From contig NZ_CP162141.1 of assembly GCF_040833985.1 (NCBI RefSeq), forward strand, positions 1 through 64,000: a DNA stretch of 64,000 bases, in the 5' to 3' direction. Below are positions 18,485 through 27,169 of this stretch, in pieces (the stretch's first letter is position 1; every line of letters begins with the position of its first letter). The DNA comes from Leptospira sp. WS4.C2. GTDB taxonomy: Bacteria > Spirochaetota > Leptospiria > Leptospirales > Leptospiraceae. Below the pieces are notes generated by a model. The model was not told where the DNA came from, searched no databases, and was given only the letters and a program-made list of their open reading frames with translations. The translations under genes and the position numbers were made by a program.

Positions 18485-19717
18485 CTAATCGTGATAACTC
18501 AAACCATCTGCACCTGAAATGGTCCAAATGACTTTATCCATGGGGTTAACTGCGATCGCATTAACCTTGTTACTTGCAAGACCATTGTCTGTTTTGTAAG
18601 TAACCCATGAGATTCCGTTGTCGGTAGAAATATTTAAACCATTATCGGTTCCAATAATCACTCGGTTTCCATCCATATAGATGTCATTCACAACAGATTT
18701 ACCACCTACGCCTGTCCATTTTGCAAGGTTTTTCGTATTACTTTTGCTAACTCCCAGGTTGGTTCCCACAAAAAGATTTCCTTCGGAAGTGATCCCAATC
18801 GAATTGATGGAATCCCCCATATTTGCTTCGCCTTTACCGATGCGATTCCAAGATACTTTTTTTCCGCCAAAGAGAGTGTTCCCTTCCACGAAAGCATATA
18901 GTCCATCGGCAGTGCCTGCAAATACTTTCCCATCAGCACTCACAGCTACTGAAAGTATTTGTTTATTTAACTCTTCGCCGTTTACATCGTACGACCAAGT
19001 TTGCCCACCATCTTTGGTTTGAGAAATCCCTTTGTCCGTTGCAACGATGACACTTCCATCTTTTGAAAAAGCTAAATCGAAAACATTATTTGAACGAAGA
19101 CCTTGTGCGGTGCTAAATTGTGCCCAAGAACGCCCAACATTGGCTGTTTTCCAAATTCCACCACCGGAGTCACCGCTTGCAGCTACCCAAATTTCTCTAT
19201 TAATGAGAATTAGTTTATTGATAACTCCAATGTTGTTTCCAAGTGCTTGTGGAACTAATTTTCTCCAAGTTTTGCCGCGGTCGGAACTAATGTGAATATT
19301 GCCTTTTTCTGTTGCCGCAACAATTTCACCAGTGTTAGAGACAACAATTCCTGAAAATTTTTGCCCACCACCTGGATTTAAAGTTTTCCAACGAAGCCCA
19401 CCTTCCAGATTCATTTCGAAACTTATAAAACCACCAAAGACCCAACCCGATTTTTTCTTTCCTAGATTGATTTTATACCAATAATCGGTGATATCTTCTT
19501 CCATACTCTGGTTAGAAGATCTGTCGATTACATCAACTTGATCCCCTCGCTTCAATGTTGCAATCACATCGCCCCCGGAAGCTGCAATGTTACGAACATT
19601 TAATACACCTGCGGTAACTTTTGCCGGACCTGGCTGAAAGCCAGGATCCGCAAGAAGAGAAACACTCGTTATGAGACTCATAAGAGCGATAGTAAACTTC
19701 ATAATATTTCGGTTCAT
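18485..19717 (-). CDS. Secreted SH3-domain / beta-propeller protein
   Basis: A 410-residue exported protein. A signal peptide (MKFTIALMSLITSVSLLADP) precedes a bacterial SH3 domain (about 30-105: VTAGVLNVRNIAASGGDVIATLKRGDQVDVI to KKSGWVFGGFI). The rest is a beta-propeller of about six or seven repeats with BNR/Ycf48-like Asp-box motifs such as SSDRGKTW, SQTKDGGQTW and STDNGISW. The SH3 domain suggests binding to peptidoglycan; the propeller would be a protein or glycan interaction surface. It is sandwiched between another SH3 lipoprotein and a PBP, so a cell-wall role is inferred. No catalytic residues are recognised. Confidence 0.85.
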   Translation of the reverse strand: MNRNIMKFTIALMSLITSVSLLADPGFQPGPAKVTAGVLNVRNIAASGGDVIATLKRGDQVDVIDRSSNQSMEEDITDYWYKINLGKKKSGWVFGGFISFEMNLEGGLRWKTLNPGGGQKFSGIVVSNTGEIVAATEKGNIHISSDRGKTWRKLVPQALGNNIGVINKLILINREIWVAASGDSGGGIWKTANVGRSWAQFSTAQGLRSNNVFDLAFSKDGSVIVATDKGISQTKDGGQTWSYDVNGEELNKQILSVAVSADGKVFAGTADGLYAFVEGNTLFGGKKVSWNRIGKGEANMGDSINSIGITSEGNLFVGTNLGVSKSNTKNLAKWTGVGGKSVVNDIYMDGNRVIIGTDNGLNISTDNGISWVTYKTDNGLASNKVNAIAVNPMDKVIWTISGADGLSYHD

Positions 19718-19726
19718 AATTTAACT

Positions 19727-20710
19727 TTAGTTTGTGTCAGTTCCTTCGTAACTTTCTTCAGGTTCAGGAGTGTATGTTTTTTCCGAACCTGTAAGTTTGA
19801 TTTCACTTAAACATGTGTCGGTAATTTTTCCTTTATGAATTTTAGTAATCACAAATTTAAAACTACTTCCTTCCAAATCTACGGTTTTTGGCTGAAAGTC
19901 AAAAATATCATCGTTAAAATCCAATGTTTCAGATTTTCCATATGATGACTCTACTTTAATCGAAGCAATACGGTTATTGTTTTTGTAACTTTCTTCACTT
20001 TTCGCAAGACCGTTTACCAGGCTAACTTCTGTCAGCTTAATTGTGCTTGGGAAAGAAACAGTGAGTGACTCGCCTACGCCGTCATCACCGGTTTTTCCTT
20101 CACACCAACCGGTTTGGAATTTACCATCGAAAGCATTACGTGGATCGTAATCTAATTCCTTACCTTCCGTTTGAATGTATTGAGAGGATGCAGAAACGGT
20201 CGCAGTTCCTAATCCAGAAATGCTGATAGTTTTAACAACTGTTTCCCCATCTCCTAAATCTGTTTTTAGGATATAAGATTTTTTTCCTGGGAATTGGATT
20301 AATGTAAAATTTTCAGCTTCTTCTATAACAAAAACAACTAATCCAGCTTTTACTTTTCCAGATTTTTCACTTTTTTCATTTGGTCGAAGGTATAAATCAG
20401 CATCACGGATTACTGTTGCGGATTTCAATTCACCTTCATGTAGGTTTTTTTCCTCTAACCAACCTTTGGTGCTAACACCTTTTATCTCAACTAAGTTGAA
20501 TTTAACACCATTGAAATCTTTTTCTTCCAACAATGTAACGTATTCCCCTCGTTTCACTTTTCCTTCCGGAGTTAAAATCGGCTTTTTTTCACCTGGATTT
20601 TCAATCAAAAACGCATCGGAAAGGACAGTTTTGCTTTTCTTGCAATTGACTGCAAAAAGTGAAACCAAACATAGAAGCATTATTACTTTTATGAAACGAA
20701 ATTTAATCAT
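19727..20710 (-). CDS. Lipoprotein with SH3 domains and discoidin-like glycan-binding domain
   Basis: A lipoprotein of about 327 residues. The signal peptide ends with lipobox SLFAVNC. Two SH3-like segments follow (KRGEYVTLLEEKDFNGVKFNLVEI...GWLEEKNL, and DADLYLRPNEKSEKSGKVKAGLVVFVI). The C-terminal half (about 165-320) resembles discoidin/NADase-type glycan-binding domains found in Leptospira: YDPRNAFDGKFQTGWCEG, followed by LTVSFPSTIKLTEVSLVNG and FKFVITKIHKGKITDTCLSEIKL. ATG 20710 is chosen since GGAG lies 6 bases upstream. It is the first gene of the envelope operon, 9 bases before the SH3/propeller gene. Confidence 0.82.
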   Translation of the reverse strand: MIKFRFIKVIMLLCLVSLFAVNCKKSKTVLSDAFLIENPGEKKPILTPEGKVKRGEYVTLLEEKDFNGVKFNLVEIKGVSTKGWLEEKNLHEGELKSATVIRDADLYLRPNEKSEKSGKVKAGLVVFVIEEAENFTLIQFPGKKSYILKTDLGDGETVVKTISISGLGTATVSASSQYIQTEGKELDYDPRNAFDGKFQTGWCEGKTGDDGVGESLTVSFPSTIKLTEVSLVNGLAKSEESYKNNNRIASIKVESSYGKSETLDFNDDIFDFQPKTVDLEGSSFKFVITKIHKGKITDTCLSEIKLTGSEKTYTPEPEESYEGTDTN

Positions 20711-21511
20711 CATATACTCCAAAATTTTAAACATAGTTAGCAAATCAAACTAGGGCAAATCCTCTATTTATTTTTAGCTTTTGTAAAGAAAAAACTAATT
20801 CATAAAAAAGGAATTTTTATTGAGTTAAAAAAGAAAGGTTAGATTCTGCACCTGGAACAGTCGTTACAAGGTCCAAGGACCGTTATCTAAAGAAATTGAT
20901 AGACAAATATCCGCGTAGTGATTTTTGCTACAATCCGATAAGGAGTCTCATCAATCGGGAATTTCTATCCTAAGAAGAGAAAGGTTTTGATTGTTCATTC
21001 CCAAAATTTGGGATGATCTCAACGAACTACGAAAAACAATTGTAGCTAAATAAATCTCTTTCTGGTAAGAGAAACAAGTTTAATCATTTCTACTTTAGTA
21101 ATTCCATTTAACCATAAATATGCGATATATGGGCTCTTCTTTCTCTCTTTTATTGGTTGGGTTTAGGTATCAGTCTTTAATTTTTTAATACATTGCTTCA
21201 TCTGGAAACAAGAAACGCTATCGTCAAATTAACATAGAAACTATTTTTGTATTTTTTCGATCCAAACCATCACTATAACAACTGTAACTAAAATATTTCC
21301 CACCAATTTCTGTTATAATTTTTCTATCATGTATCAAAGAATTCTTTGATACATATTCTGATCCAAATACGTACTATCCATGATATAAAATCCAAGACGA
21401 TTATGTTAGCTTGTAGCGATATCTATGGCATTCATATTCAAAATTGCTAAAATAAAAAATAATTTGCCTAATCAAGTATAGTTTTCAATTTGCATTCAAA
21501 GTTTATAACAA
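20711..21511. other. AT-rich 800-base intergenic region with a 26-bp palindrome
   Basis: No convincing gene on either strand. It separates two divergent transcription units (envelope operon leftward, SUKH-like operon rightward). A short dyad GGTCC-AA-GGACC lies near 20870, and a 26-base perfect palindrome lies at 21329-21354. Confidence 0.6.
21329..21354. promoter_or_regulatory. Perfect 26-bp palindrome, candidate operator
   Basis: The half ATGTATCAAAGAA is followed directly by its reverse complement TTCTTTGATACAT with no spacer and no mismatch. It ends 157 bases before the start at 21512. There is no T-tail, so it is not an intrinsic terminator; an operator is the most likely reading. Confidence 0.6.
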
Positions 21512-22480
21512 ATGCAAGAAATCAAAATCAATACTACCTATGATGTAAAAAAAGATTCTATTGTAACTGGGTTCGAAAGAATATTATTCGAAGGGGACAG
21601 TAATGGAAATATTTGGATTGGTTCTTGGAGCCAAAGCCCTATCCTATATAAAAATGATGGGAAACAAATAATACGTTATGAATTTCCAATCGGTTTTTAT
21701 CTTGCCAGTGACAATCCCTTTGATTCCAACCCCGATAGTGTCCTATTCGGATCATCCAGTTCCGTTATCTACTATAAGGATGATATATTCTTTAGTTTGC
21801 CCTCGCCCAAACTGACAAATTCTGCCCCTTATCAGATTCTGAATATTGGTTCTTATGTGTATGTTATTTTTGCCAGTACAAGCTCGAGAAAACAAATCCA
21901 TAGATGGAACGGATCTAATTGGGAAGGTTTAAATTCTAATATAGAATTTGAGAATATTGGGAATCTAAAACAAATCAATCATAACAGAATTTTGGTCACA
22001 GAAAACAATTCCGAAATTGCTTATATACTTGATTTGGATGGAAAGTTTGTCTCTGAGTTTTCGATCAGTGGCGCACCAATGAAAGTGAAAGTAAGTTCAA
22101 AAAAGATTTTTCTATATTCAGATTCTAAATTAGAAGTAAGAAATACAAATGGTGAATTAAAGAACCTTCTCGATTTGTATGACGATACAATGAAATCCTA
22201 CTTTGGATCTTATTTGGAATTTATTGATTTGGCAATTGAAGACGAGTCCAACCTCACTCTACTTTTAAAAGAAAGAAATAAAAAACCTGCAAAAAAACAT
22301 TTTTTGAATTTCAACTTGGATACCTTAACTCTAACTCCCCACCCTCTCTATGATAAAATCACACCAGATTTAAACTTACTACGATTCGAGAAAGACACTC
22401 TTGGCAGTTATTGGTTCAAAGTTTACGGCAACAATTATTCAGAATCATTTTTTACATTAAACACGGAATTGGCGCAATGA
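21512..22480 (+). CDS. Hypothetical beta-propeller-like protein
   Basis: A 322-residue protein without a signal peptide or membrane segment. It is rich in beta-strand-like repeats of the form NGNIWIGSWS, SYVYVIFAS, KQIHRWNGSNWEGL, IAYILDLDGKFVSEF and KIFLYSDSKLEVRNTNGE, which suggest a propeller similar to two-component-regulator or SMP-30-type folds. I cannot assign a family. Its stop overlaps the start of the next gene (ATGA at 22477-22480), so the two are translationally coupled and probably act together. No good ribosome binding site is seen at the ATG. Confidence 0.65.
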   Translation: MQEIKINTTYDVKKDSIVTGFERILFEGDSNGNIWIGSWSQSPILYKNDGKQIIRYEFPIGFYLASDNPFDSNPDSVLFGSSSSVIYYKDDIFFSLPSPKLTNSAPYQILNIGSYVYVIFASTSSRKQIHRWNGSNWEGLNSNIEFENIGNLKQINHNRILVTENNSEIAYILDLDGKFVSEFSISGAPMKVKVSSKKIFLYSDSKLEVRNTNGELKNLLDLYDDTMKSYFGSYLEFIDLAIEDESNLTLLLKERNKKPAKKHFLNFNLDTLTLTPHPLYDKITPDLNLLRFEKDTLGSYWFKVYGNNYSESFFTLNTELAQ

Positions 22481-25400
22481 AACAAATCACAAAATTAAAT
22501 TTACAAAAATCAGACTTTTACTTCGGGAATTTAAAAGAAATCGTCATTGACCGAATGTTAGTCTTTCAATCACAAAGGGACAGTTTTCTAAAGGCACTCT
22601 CAAATAATAAAAACAAATTTGACCAGAGTTTTATAAAGGAATTTGAATCTATTTATGGTTTCAAACCGGGAAAAGAAATTCTAGAATGGGAGAATCTTAA
22701 AAAAGCATACAGAGCAATTATGTATGAAGTTTCTGATGTTTGGAACATGATCGACCATCACTCCGCCGAAGAAGAGGAAATGGAGGAAGATGAGGATGGT
22801 GGATTTGATTATGCCATTTCCTCCACAGAAAAATTAGTAAAAATCAAAGACCCAGAAGAAATCCTTGGATGGTTAGTTGGTTCCTACAGTGGCCTTATGT
22901 TTCTATTTAATGGGTCCTATGCTTTTGCATCCGATGGTGGTGGAGATACCTGTTGGATCAATCTATTGCCAAATGAAAATGAATCTATCGAAGTCAATCA
23001 CTACAACCATGAAGTTGGTGAATTAGAGAATCTTCCTTATTTTTCGATAGCTCATTTTATCGCAGACAATTGGACTAATGATTCTAATGAAGGTTATGAT
23101 GAGGATGAGGAAGAAGAATTTGAAGAGGAAAATTCCAATAAAAAGGGAAAGGAACCTATCCTACTCTCTCAAATCAAAGATAGTACAATCAGAGCTTTTG
23201 AAAAAGAAGCTGTTAAATCTTATGAAAAGAAACCTATCTATAACAATTCTCTGGATATGTTCGAAAGATCCAGTTGGTTACTCGGACATAGTTATGGCGA
23301 CCCGGCTTATGCTTTTACTGAAAAACTTGCAGATGCTCCTTCTTATGCCATCTGGGAAGAAGAGAAACAAGAGATCAAAAATTTTCCTAATTTAGCCGCT
23401 TATTGGATCCTTCATCACTTCTATTTAAAAAATGAGGAAGCTTGCCTAGAGGCCATCAAACTAGCAAGTAAATCCAAGGGAAAAATAATCGCTACACTTA
23501 GTGCTCATCTGTCTGCTTATTTGAATGGAGAATCTAAATCTTTATTCAACATACCAGCAGATAAAGTAGAAAAGATCCGAACCCAAACATTTAGCAATGC
23601 TGATCCTAAACATATTGAACCAAAAAATATAAAATTATATAATGATAGTTTAGGACTTTCTAATCTCAATACTATTTCAAAAAAGGATTTAGAATTAAGG
23701 CTAAAAAAGGAAGAAGACTTATTCCAATTAATGGAAGAATTTCCCGATGATGTGAATGCTCACGATACAATTCTCAAAGAGATTGCAAAAAGGGATACGA
23801 CCCTAAAGCGACTCATTGAAGATTATCTTAGAGAACGAACTGACAGTGCTTACAATACTTGGCCATACAATCCCGAAAAATTAGACAAAAGACTTTCTCT
23901 TGCCATCAATGCCGCCTTCCGACAAGGATTAAAGTATGATGCGGAAAACAAAAAAGCATACTGCGGTATCACAAAAACCGTTGGGATGTTGGATGATGAT
24001 AGGGCAATGGTCTCACTGAGAGAAGCAGTCCAAAAACTAAAACAAGATGACCCAAGACTAGAATATGTTGTGGAAGCATTGATTAAAAGTGAACATACAG
24101 AAGCCAATTCCATTTTAGCTGATGCCGCTTGGCGAACTTTTGAGACATTAGACAATGTAAAAGAGATCCAAAAAAAGGTTAAAAAAGAGGGTCCCACTTT
24201 GAACAATATGTTCACAGTGTATACGCACTTGAACGAAGCCTTACAAGAAAGAATTTTAACTTTAGATGAAGTCTCCGTACAACTGATAAACAAACTTTTT
24301 ACCTACAAAGACCATTTTGGTTTTTTTGGGATTAGTGTTGGGAATGCTTTTTCAGTTTGTGCCCATTTAGATTTAAAAGAACATACCGAAATCATAGCCG
24401 ACTATGTGAGAAAAAGTTTCCAAGCAAAAGGGAGTAAACGTGATTATTTAGATTTAAACTTAATCATCAATATATCCGAAGCAGCTTTAGCATGGGCCAA
24501 AATGGAACCGGAAAAAGCCAAACAAGAATTACATGAATACTTTTTCAAAATTGACGAGACCGCTTTTCCTGGAATTGCCATCGACTTAAAGGCCTGTTAT
24601 GTGGCAGGATTATTGTTGTTAGACCCAGATAACAGCGATTACTTAGCTTTTGCAGAACGGATTCTTGGAAACAAAGGGGATCAAGTCCGAGTGTATGGAA
24701 TCATTCGATGGATTAGAAAATTAAAAATTCAAAAGTTCAAAGACCATCTTTGGTATCATATTTATGCAGATCCAGACCCCATGGTTGATTATTCTTGGAG
24801 TTACATCGAGGTGGAGGCAAGGCGCGCTTGGATTACACTCACTGGCGAAGATGCTCCCGAATTTGATTCTTCCGATAAATATGCATCAGCTCTTTCTAAA
24901 AACAAAGCTTTGTTACCCGAGGCAATCCTCCATCCAGAAAAGTATAGTACCCAACATGTATTTGAAAAAATTCGAGAGACCAAATACAAACATGAAGATG
25001 TGATTCGTTATGGTGGGCCTTGGCTTGTGGAATCCTTGCGGTATTCCTTGGATGAATACAAATATTCAGGGTCGTATGACCGATGGGAAGCCATCAAAGC
25101 TCTGTTTTTCCAAGGGCGGGGAGTGTATCCTTACTTTTTGGAAATTTTCAAATTACCTTATGTTGCACCATCTTGGAAAACATATCTATTACAATTTATG
25201 CGAGTGATGGAACCCGAGTCTCTCCACTGGAAGAAAGTTCTTACGATGGACGCAGCTGAAATTACATCCCTACTAAAAGAACCAAGTCCCGATTGGTATG
25301 TTTGGACTGATTTACTCGCAGCCAAGTTGTTTTTGTTAGAGGGGGATTCCTCTTTTGAAACCATTTCCCAAGTGATCGAAAAACGACTTGAGATGACAAA

Positions 25401-25848
25401 CAATGAAGATTATGATTCCAGTGTTTACGAAGAGACACTTGGGCTTCGGTTACCACTCCTTTGGCGATGTTTTGGCAAAAAAGGAGATGATGCCATCCAG
25501 TCTAATTGGAAAAAATCAAAAAAAGATTCGGAAACTCAGACAATGCTCGATATGGCAGCCAGACGGAAGTTAGATGACAAAGTTCCCGATCTGCCAGAAA
25601 TCAAAGAACCGGGAATTCTACTCACCTTCTATCCAGAACAAAGGGAATATGGTTGGCATACTTGGATCCATTTGACACCAGATACCATACGCTTTGGAAC
25701 AAACGAATTCCATCTTCACTCCGTATTACCTGATTCCAAAACAGAATCGAGTATACCTGCAACCAAGGAATATTTAGAAACCGTTTGGAAAATGGCACAT
25801 ATTTTAGGTTATACGGTATCAAAGAAAAAACCGAAAGGAAAAAAATAA
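22477..25848 (+). CDS. Large SUKH (SMI1/KNR4)-like protein with helical repeats
   Basis: A cytoplasmic protein of about 1123 residues. Residues about 50-215 look like a SUKH/SMI1-KNR4 domain: IYGFKPGKEILEWENLKKAY, FLFNGSYAFASDGGGDTCWINL, and ELENLPYFSIAHFIADNW. Two acidic stretches interrupt it. The rest is mostly alpha-helical, with repeat-like helices resembling HEAT repeats (for example around YADPDPMVDYSWSYIEVEARRAW). The last 100 residues form a separate domain (GILLTFYPEQREYGWHTWIHLTPDTI...). SUKH proteins are often immunity proteins against polymorphic toxins, but no toxin gene is nearby, so function is open. The upstream open frame to 22411 overlaps the previous gene and is discarded. 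Confidence 0.72.
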   Translation: MKQITKLNLQKSDFYFGNLKEIVIDRMLVFQSQRDSFLKALSNNKNKFDQSFIKEFESIYGFKPGKEILEWENLKKAYRAIMYEVSDVWNMIDHHSAEEEEMEEDEDGGFDYAISSTEKLVKIKDPEEILGWLVGSYSGLMFLFNGSYAFASDGGGDTCWINLLPNENESIEVNHYNHEVGELENLPYFSIAHFIADNWTNDSNEGYDEDEEEEFEEENSNKKGKEPILLSQIKDSTIRAFEKEAVKSYEKKPIYNNSLDMFERSSWLLGHSYGDPAYAFTEKLADAPSYAIWEEEKQEIKNFPNLAAYWILHHFYLKNEEACLEAIKLASKSKGKIIATLSAHLSAYLNGESKSLFNIPADKVEKIRTQTFSNADPKHIEPKNIKLYNDSLGLSNLNTISKKDLELRLKKEEDLFQLMEEFPDDVNAHDTILKEIAKRDTTLKRLIEDYLRERTDSAYNTWPYNPEKLDKRLSLAINAAFRQGLKYDAENKKAYCGITKTVGMLDDDRAMVSLREAVQKLKQDDPRLEYVVEALIKSEHTEANSILADAAWRTFETLDNVKEIQKKVKKEGPTLNNMFTVYTHLNEALQERILTLDEVSVQLINKLFTYKDHFGFFGISVGNAFSVCAHLDLKEHTEIIADYVRKSFQAKGSKRDYLDLNLIINISEAALAWAKMEPEKAKQELHEYFFKIDETAFPGIAIDLKACYVAGLLLLDPDNSDYLAFAERILGNKGDQVRVYGIIRWIRKLKIQKFKDHLWYHIYADPDPMVDYSWSYIEVEARRAWITLTGEDAPEFDSSDKYASALSKNKALLPEAILHPEKYSTQHVFEKIRETKYKHEDVIRYGGPWLVESLRYSLDEYKYSGSYDRWEAIKALFFQGRGVYPYFLEIFKLPYVAPSWKTYLLQFMRVMEPESLHWKKVLTMDAAEITSLLKEPSPDWYVWTDLLAAKLFLLEGDSSFETISQVIEKRLEMTNNEDYDSSVYEETLGLRLPLLWRCFGKKGDDAIQSNWKKSKKDSETQTMLDMAARRKLDDKVPDLPEIKEPGILLTFYPEQREYGWHTWIHLTPDTIRFGTNEFHLHSVLPDSKTESSIPATKEYLETVWKMAHILGYTVSKKKPKGKK

Positions 25849-25905
25849 GGAGAGGACAGTTTGTCCATTCCTGTTACCCTTTGTCAGCTGGTGCAGCGGG
25901 GATGG

Positions 25906-27000
25906 TTAAACTGTTTCCCGCTTTCCTACAGACTTTGCATACTCACTTGGTGACATTTTTTTTAGCGACTTAAAAGCTAAATTGAAGTTTGCTTTGGAGT
26001 TAAACCCAACTTGGTAAGCAAGGGACAGTAAATTTGCTTTTGGTTCTTTTTCTATCAACCGACAAACCTCTGATATGCGATATTCGTTGATCAGCCGATT
26101 GAAGTTCATTCCTAAAAATGCGTTAGTGTATTCACTGAGTTGGTAGTCTTTGATTCCCAATCTTTCGGAAAAAGATGCCAAACTCAAATCTTCTTCGCGA
26201 TAAACACATTCTACCTTCAATAAGTAGTCGAGTTCTTTTTGTAACTTTTCCAAATCCAGGTTGAGGATACGAGAAGTGCGGTAGGATTGGCGAAGACCTG
26301 GCAAAATATCTTTAAACAATTCATGATTGATTTCCGTACCAATAAAAGCAACAACAGCCATGAGAGTAGCAAGTCCTGCAGTAAAATAAATTCCCGAATG
26401 CCATCGCAAAATTGTGCTAATTAAAATAAAACCAGCAAAAGTGATGTTTCCTTTGAGGATCATTCCCAAGATTTGCACTCCTAGTTTTGCTTCTTTGTTT
26501 GGATTGTTGTAAAGGATATTTCTATATTGATAAATCATCCAAACAAAGGTACCCATCCAATAGAGACACCCCAAAATAGAGGTGAGTTCCGGAAGAGAGA
26601 TGGGAGCTCCCGCAAAACTTTGGTTCATGGACTTAGAAAGAGTATCCGGTGCCACCCATTGCAATATCAGCAGAAGTAAAACTACAACAAAGGTCGGATA
26701 CAAACGATAAAGCCTGTTTAAGGAAACTGGTTCCAAACTTAAAAACTGTTCGATTGTGTACTGCATACTCCCAGGGATTAAATAGATCACAGGAACATAG
26801 AGGTGATTCCAAAGAGAAGTTTCAAATTCCAGACCAGCATACAAACGATAGGCGTATAAAACCAAGGTTCCGCCGGAAAAGGCAGCGATCATGGCAAAGG
26901 GAAAACCTTTGGAACCTTTTTCTTTGACAAGGATTCCAACGCCTAAAATGAAATGATACCAAGCCCCAAACTGGAGCCAAGAACCGATGAATTCGAACAT
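25906..27000 (-). CDS. Membrane-anchored AraC-family transcriptional regulator
   Basis: A regulator of about 364 residues: an N-terminal half with about seven TM helices (residues 1-235) and a C-terminal AraC/HTH_18 domain. The DNA-binding part shows both helix-turn-helix units: LASFSERLGIKDYQLSEYTN and NLLSLAYQVGFNSKANFNLAFKSLKKMSPSEYAKS. This layout, common in Leptospira and Bacteroidetes, suggests sensing of a membrane or lipid-soluble signal by a transcription factor that stays at the membrane. ATG 27000 is preferred over the TTG at 27036. It is divergent from the hydrolase lipoprotein gene across 169 bases and could control it. Confidence 0.88.
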   Translation of the reverse strand: MFEFIGSWLQFGAWYHFILGVGILVKEKGSKGFPFAMIAAFSGGTLVLYAYRLYAGLEFETSLWNHLYVPVIYLIPGSMQYTIEQFLSLEPVSLNRLYRLYPTFVVVLLLLILQWVAPDTLSKSMNQSFAGAPISLPELTSILGCLYWMGTFVWMIYQYRNILYNNPNKEAKLGVQILGMILKGNITFAGFILISTILRWHSGIYFTAGLATLMAVVAFIGTEINHELFKDILPGLRQSYRTSRILNLDLEKLQKELDYLLKVECVYREEDLSLASFSERLGIKDYQLSEYTNAFLGMNFNRLINEYRISEVCRLIEKEPKANLLSLAYQVGFNSKANFNLAFKSLKKMSPSEYAKSVGKRETV

Positions 27001-27169
27001 GATCCAAAAATCGGACGAAATGCACGCATCCGTCAACCTTTTGGAGGACTTTCGTACGAAGAATTAGTACAAAATCATGATATTAGACCTAAAAATTCGT
27101 CCAGAATCGCCATCTTAGACGCCAAACGAACGCATTCATGGTAAATTTGAGGCAATTCAGAGGCGAATT

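Noticed and set aside
22411..22476. Upstream extension of the large SUKH-like gene
   Set aside because: It overlaps the previous coding gene; the ATGA overlap at 22477 gives the natural start.
23850..24293. 147-codon minus-strand frame inside the large protein gene
   Set aside because: It lies antisense within a long clear coding frame; no family pattern.
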